NCBI GenBank assembly: GCA_002387605.1
Contig: DGJU01000077.1
Coordinates: 9,374-15,284 of the forward strand
Length of the DNA: 5,911 nt
Direction: 5' to 3'
Source of the DNA: Alphaproteobacteria bacterium UBA4588
GTDB lineage: Bacteria; Pseudomonadota; Alphaproteobacteria; Puniceispirillales; Puniceispirillaceae
Positions 5,905 to 5,911 of the stretch are shown here, piece by piece; position 1 is the stretch's first letter; every line of letters begins with the position of its first letter. The notes under the pieces are model-generated. The model was not told the origin of the DNA, ran no database searches, and was given only the letters and a program-made list of their open reading frames with translations. The position numbers were made by a program, and so were the translations under genes.

Positions 5905-5911
5905 TCTGCTA

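Noticed and set aside
1..5911. tRNA or rRNA genes, CRISPR arrays, insertion sequences, attachment sites
   Set aside because: No cloverleaf-like sequence, spaced repeat array, transposase or terminal inverted repeats could be seen on either strand.

Overview
The window looks like chromosomal DNA from an alphaproteobacterium of moderate GC (close to one half by eye). Genes are tightly spaced and Shine-Dalgarno sites are clear. Protein style fits a marine heterotroph such as the SAR116 group, but that placement is an inference from composition and family types, not a proven match.

Layout: the left edge holds the first 29 codons of a minus-strand glyceraldehyde-3-phosphate dehydrogenase-like gene (1-87). 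A divergent intergenic region follows, with a candidate promoter for that gene, and then a small plus-strand gene of unknown function (316-501). A 166-base gap (502-667) holds two hairpins, a perfect 10-base palindrome that could be an operator, and a strong ribosome binding site. Three plus-strand genes follow with gaps of 40 bases and 1 base, a probable operon: an acyl-CoA ligase closely resembling oxalate-CoA ligases of the AAE3/Pcs60 type (668-2167), a PanE/ApbA-fold ketopantoate-reductase-family protein (2208-3230), and an EamA/DMT membrane transporter starting at GTG (3232-4089). A 216-base gap then carries a perfect 7-bp hairpin, an alternative overlapping hairpin and a possible 19-residue leader peptide. 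A complete FAD-dependent GMC oxidoreductase (4306-5904) ends the window.

Working hypothesis: the ligase and the reductase form an oxalate-to-glyoxylate module. AAE3/Pcs60 enzymes make oxalyl-CoA from oxalate, ATP and CoA. In Methylobacterium extorquens the enzyme reducing oxalyl-CoA to glyoxylate (PanE2) belongs to the 2-dehydropantoate 2-reductase family. The two families next to each other with a transporter would be a compact route in which an ATP-dependent ligase replaces the usual formyl-CoA:oxalate CoA-transferase. Family membership is well supported by the sequence; the joint function is inference. The GMC enzyme may or may not belong to the same pathway, since its leader region suggests it can be controlled separately.
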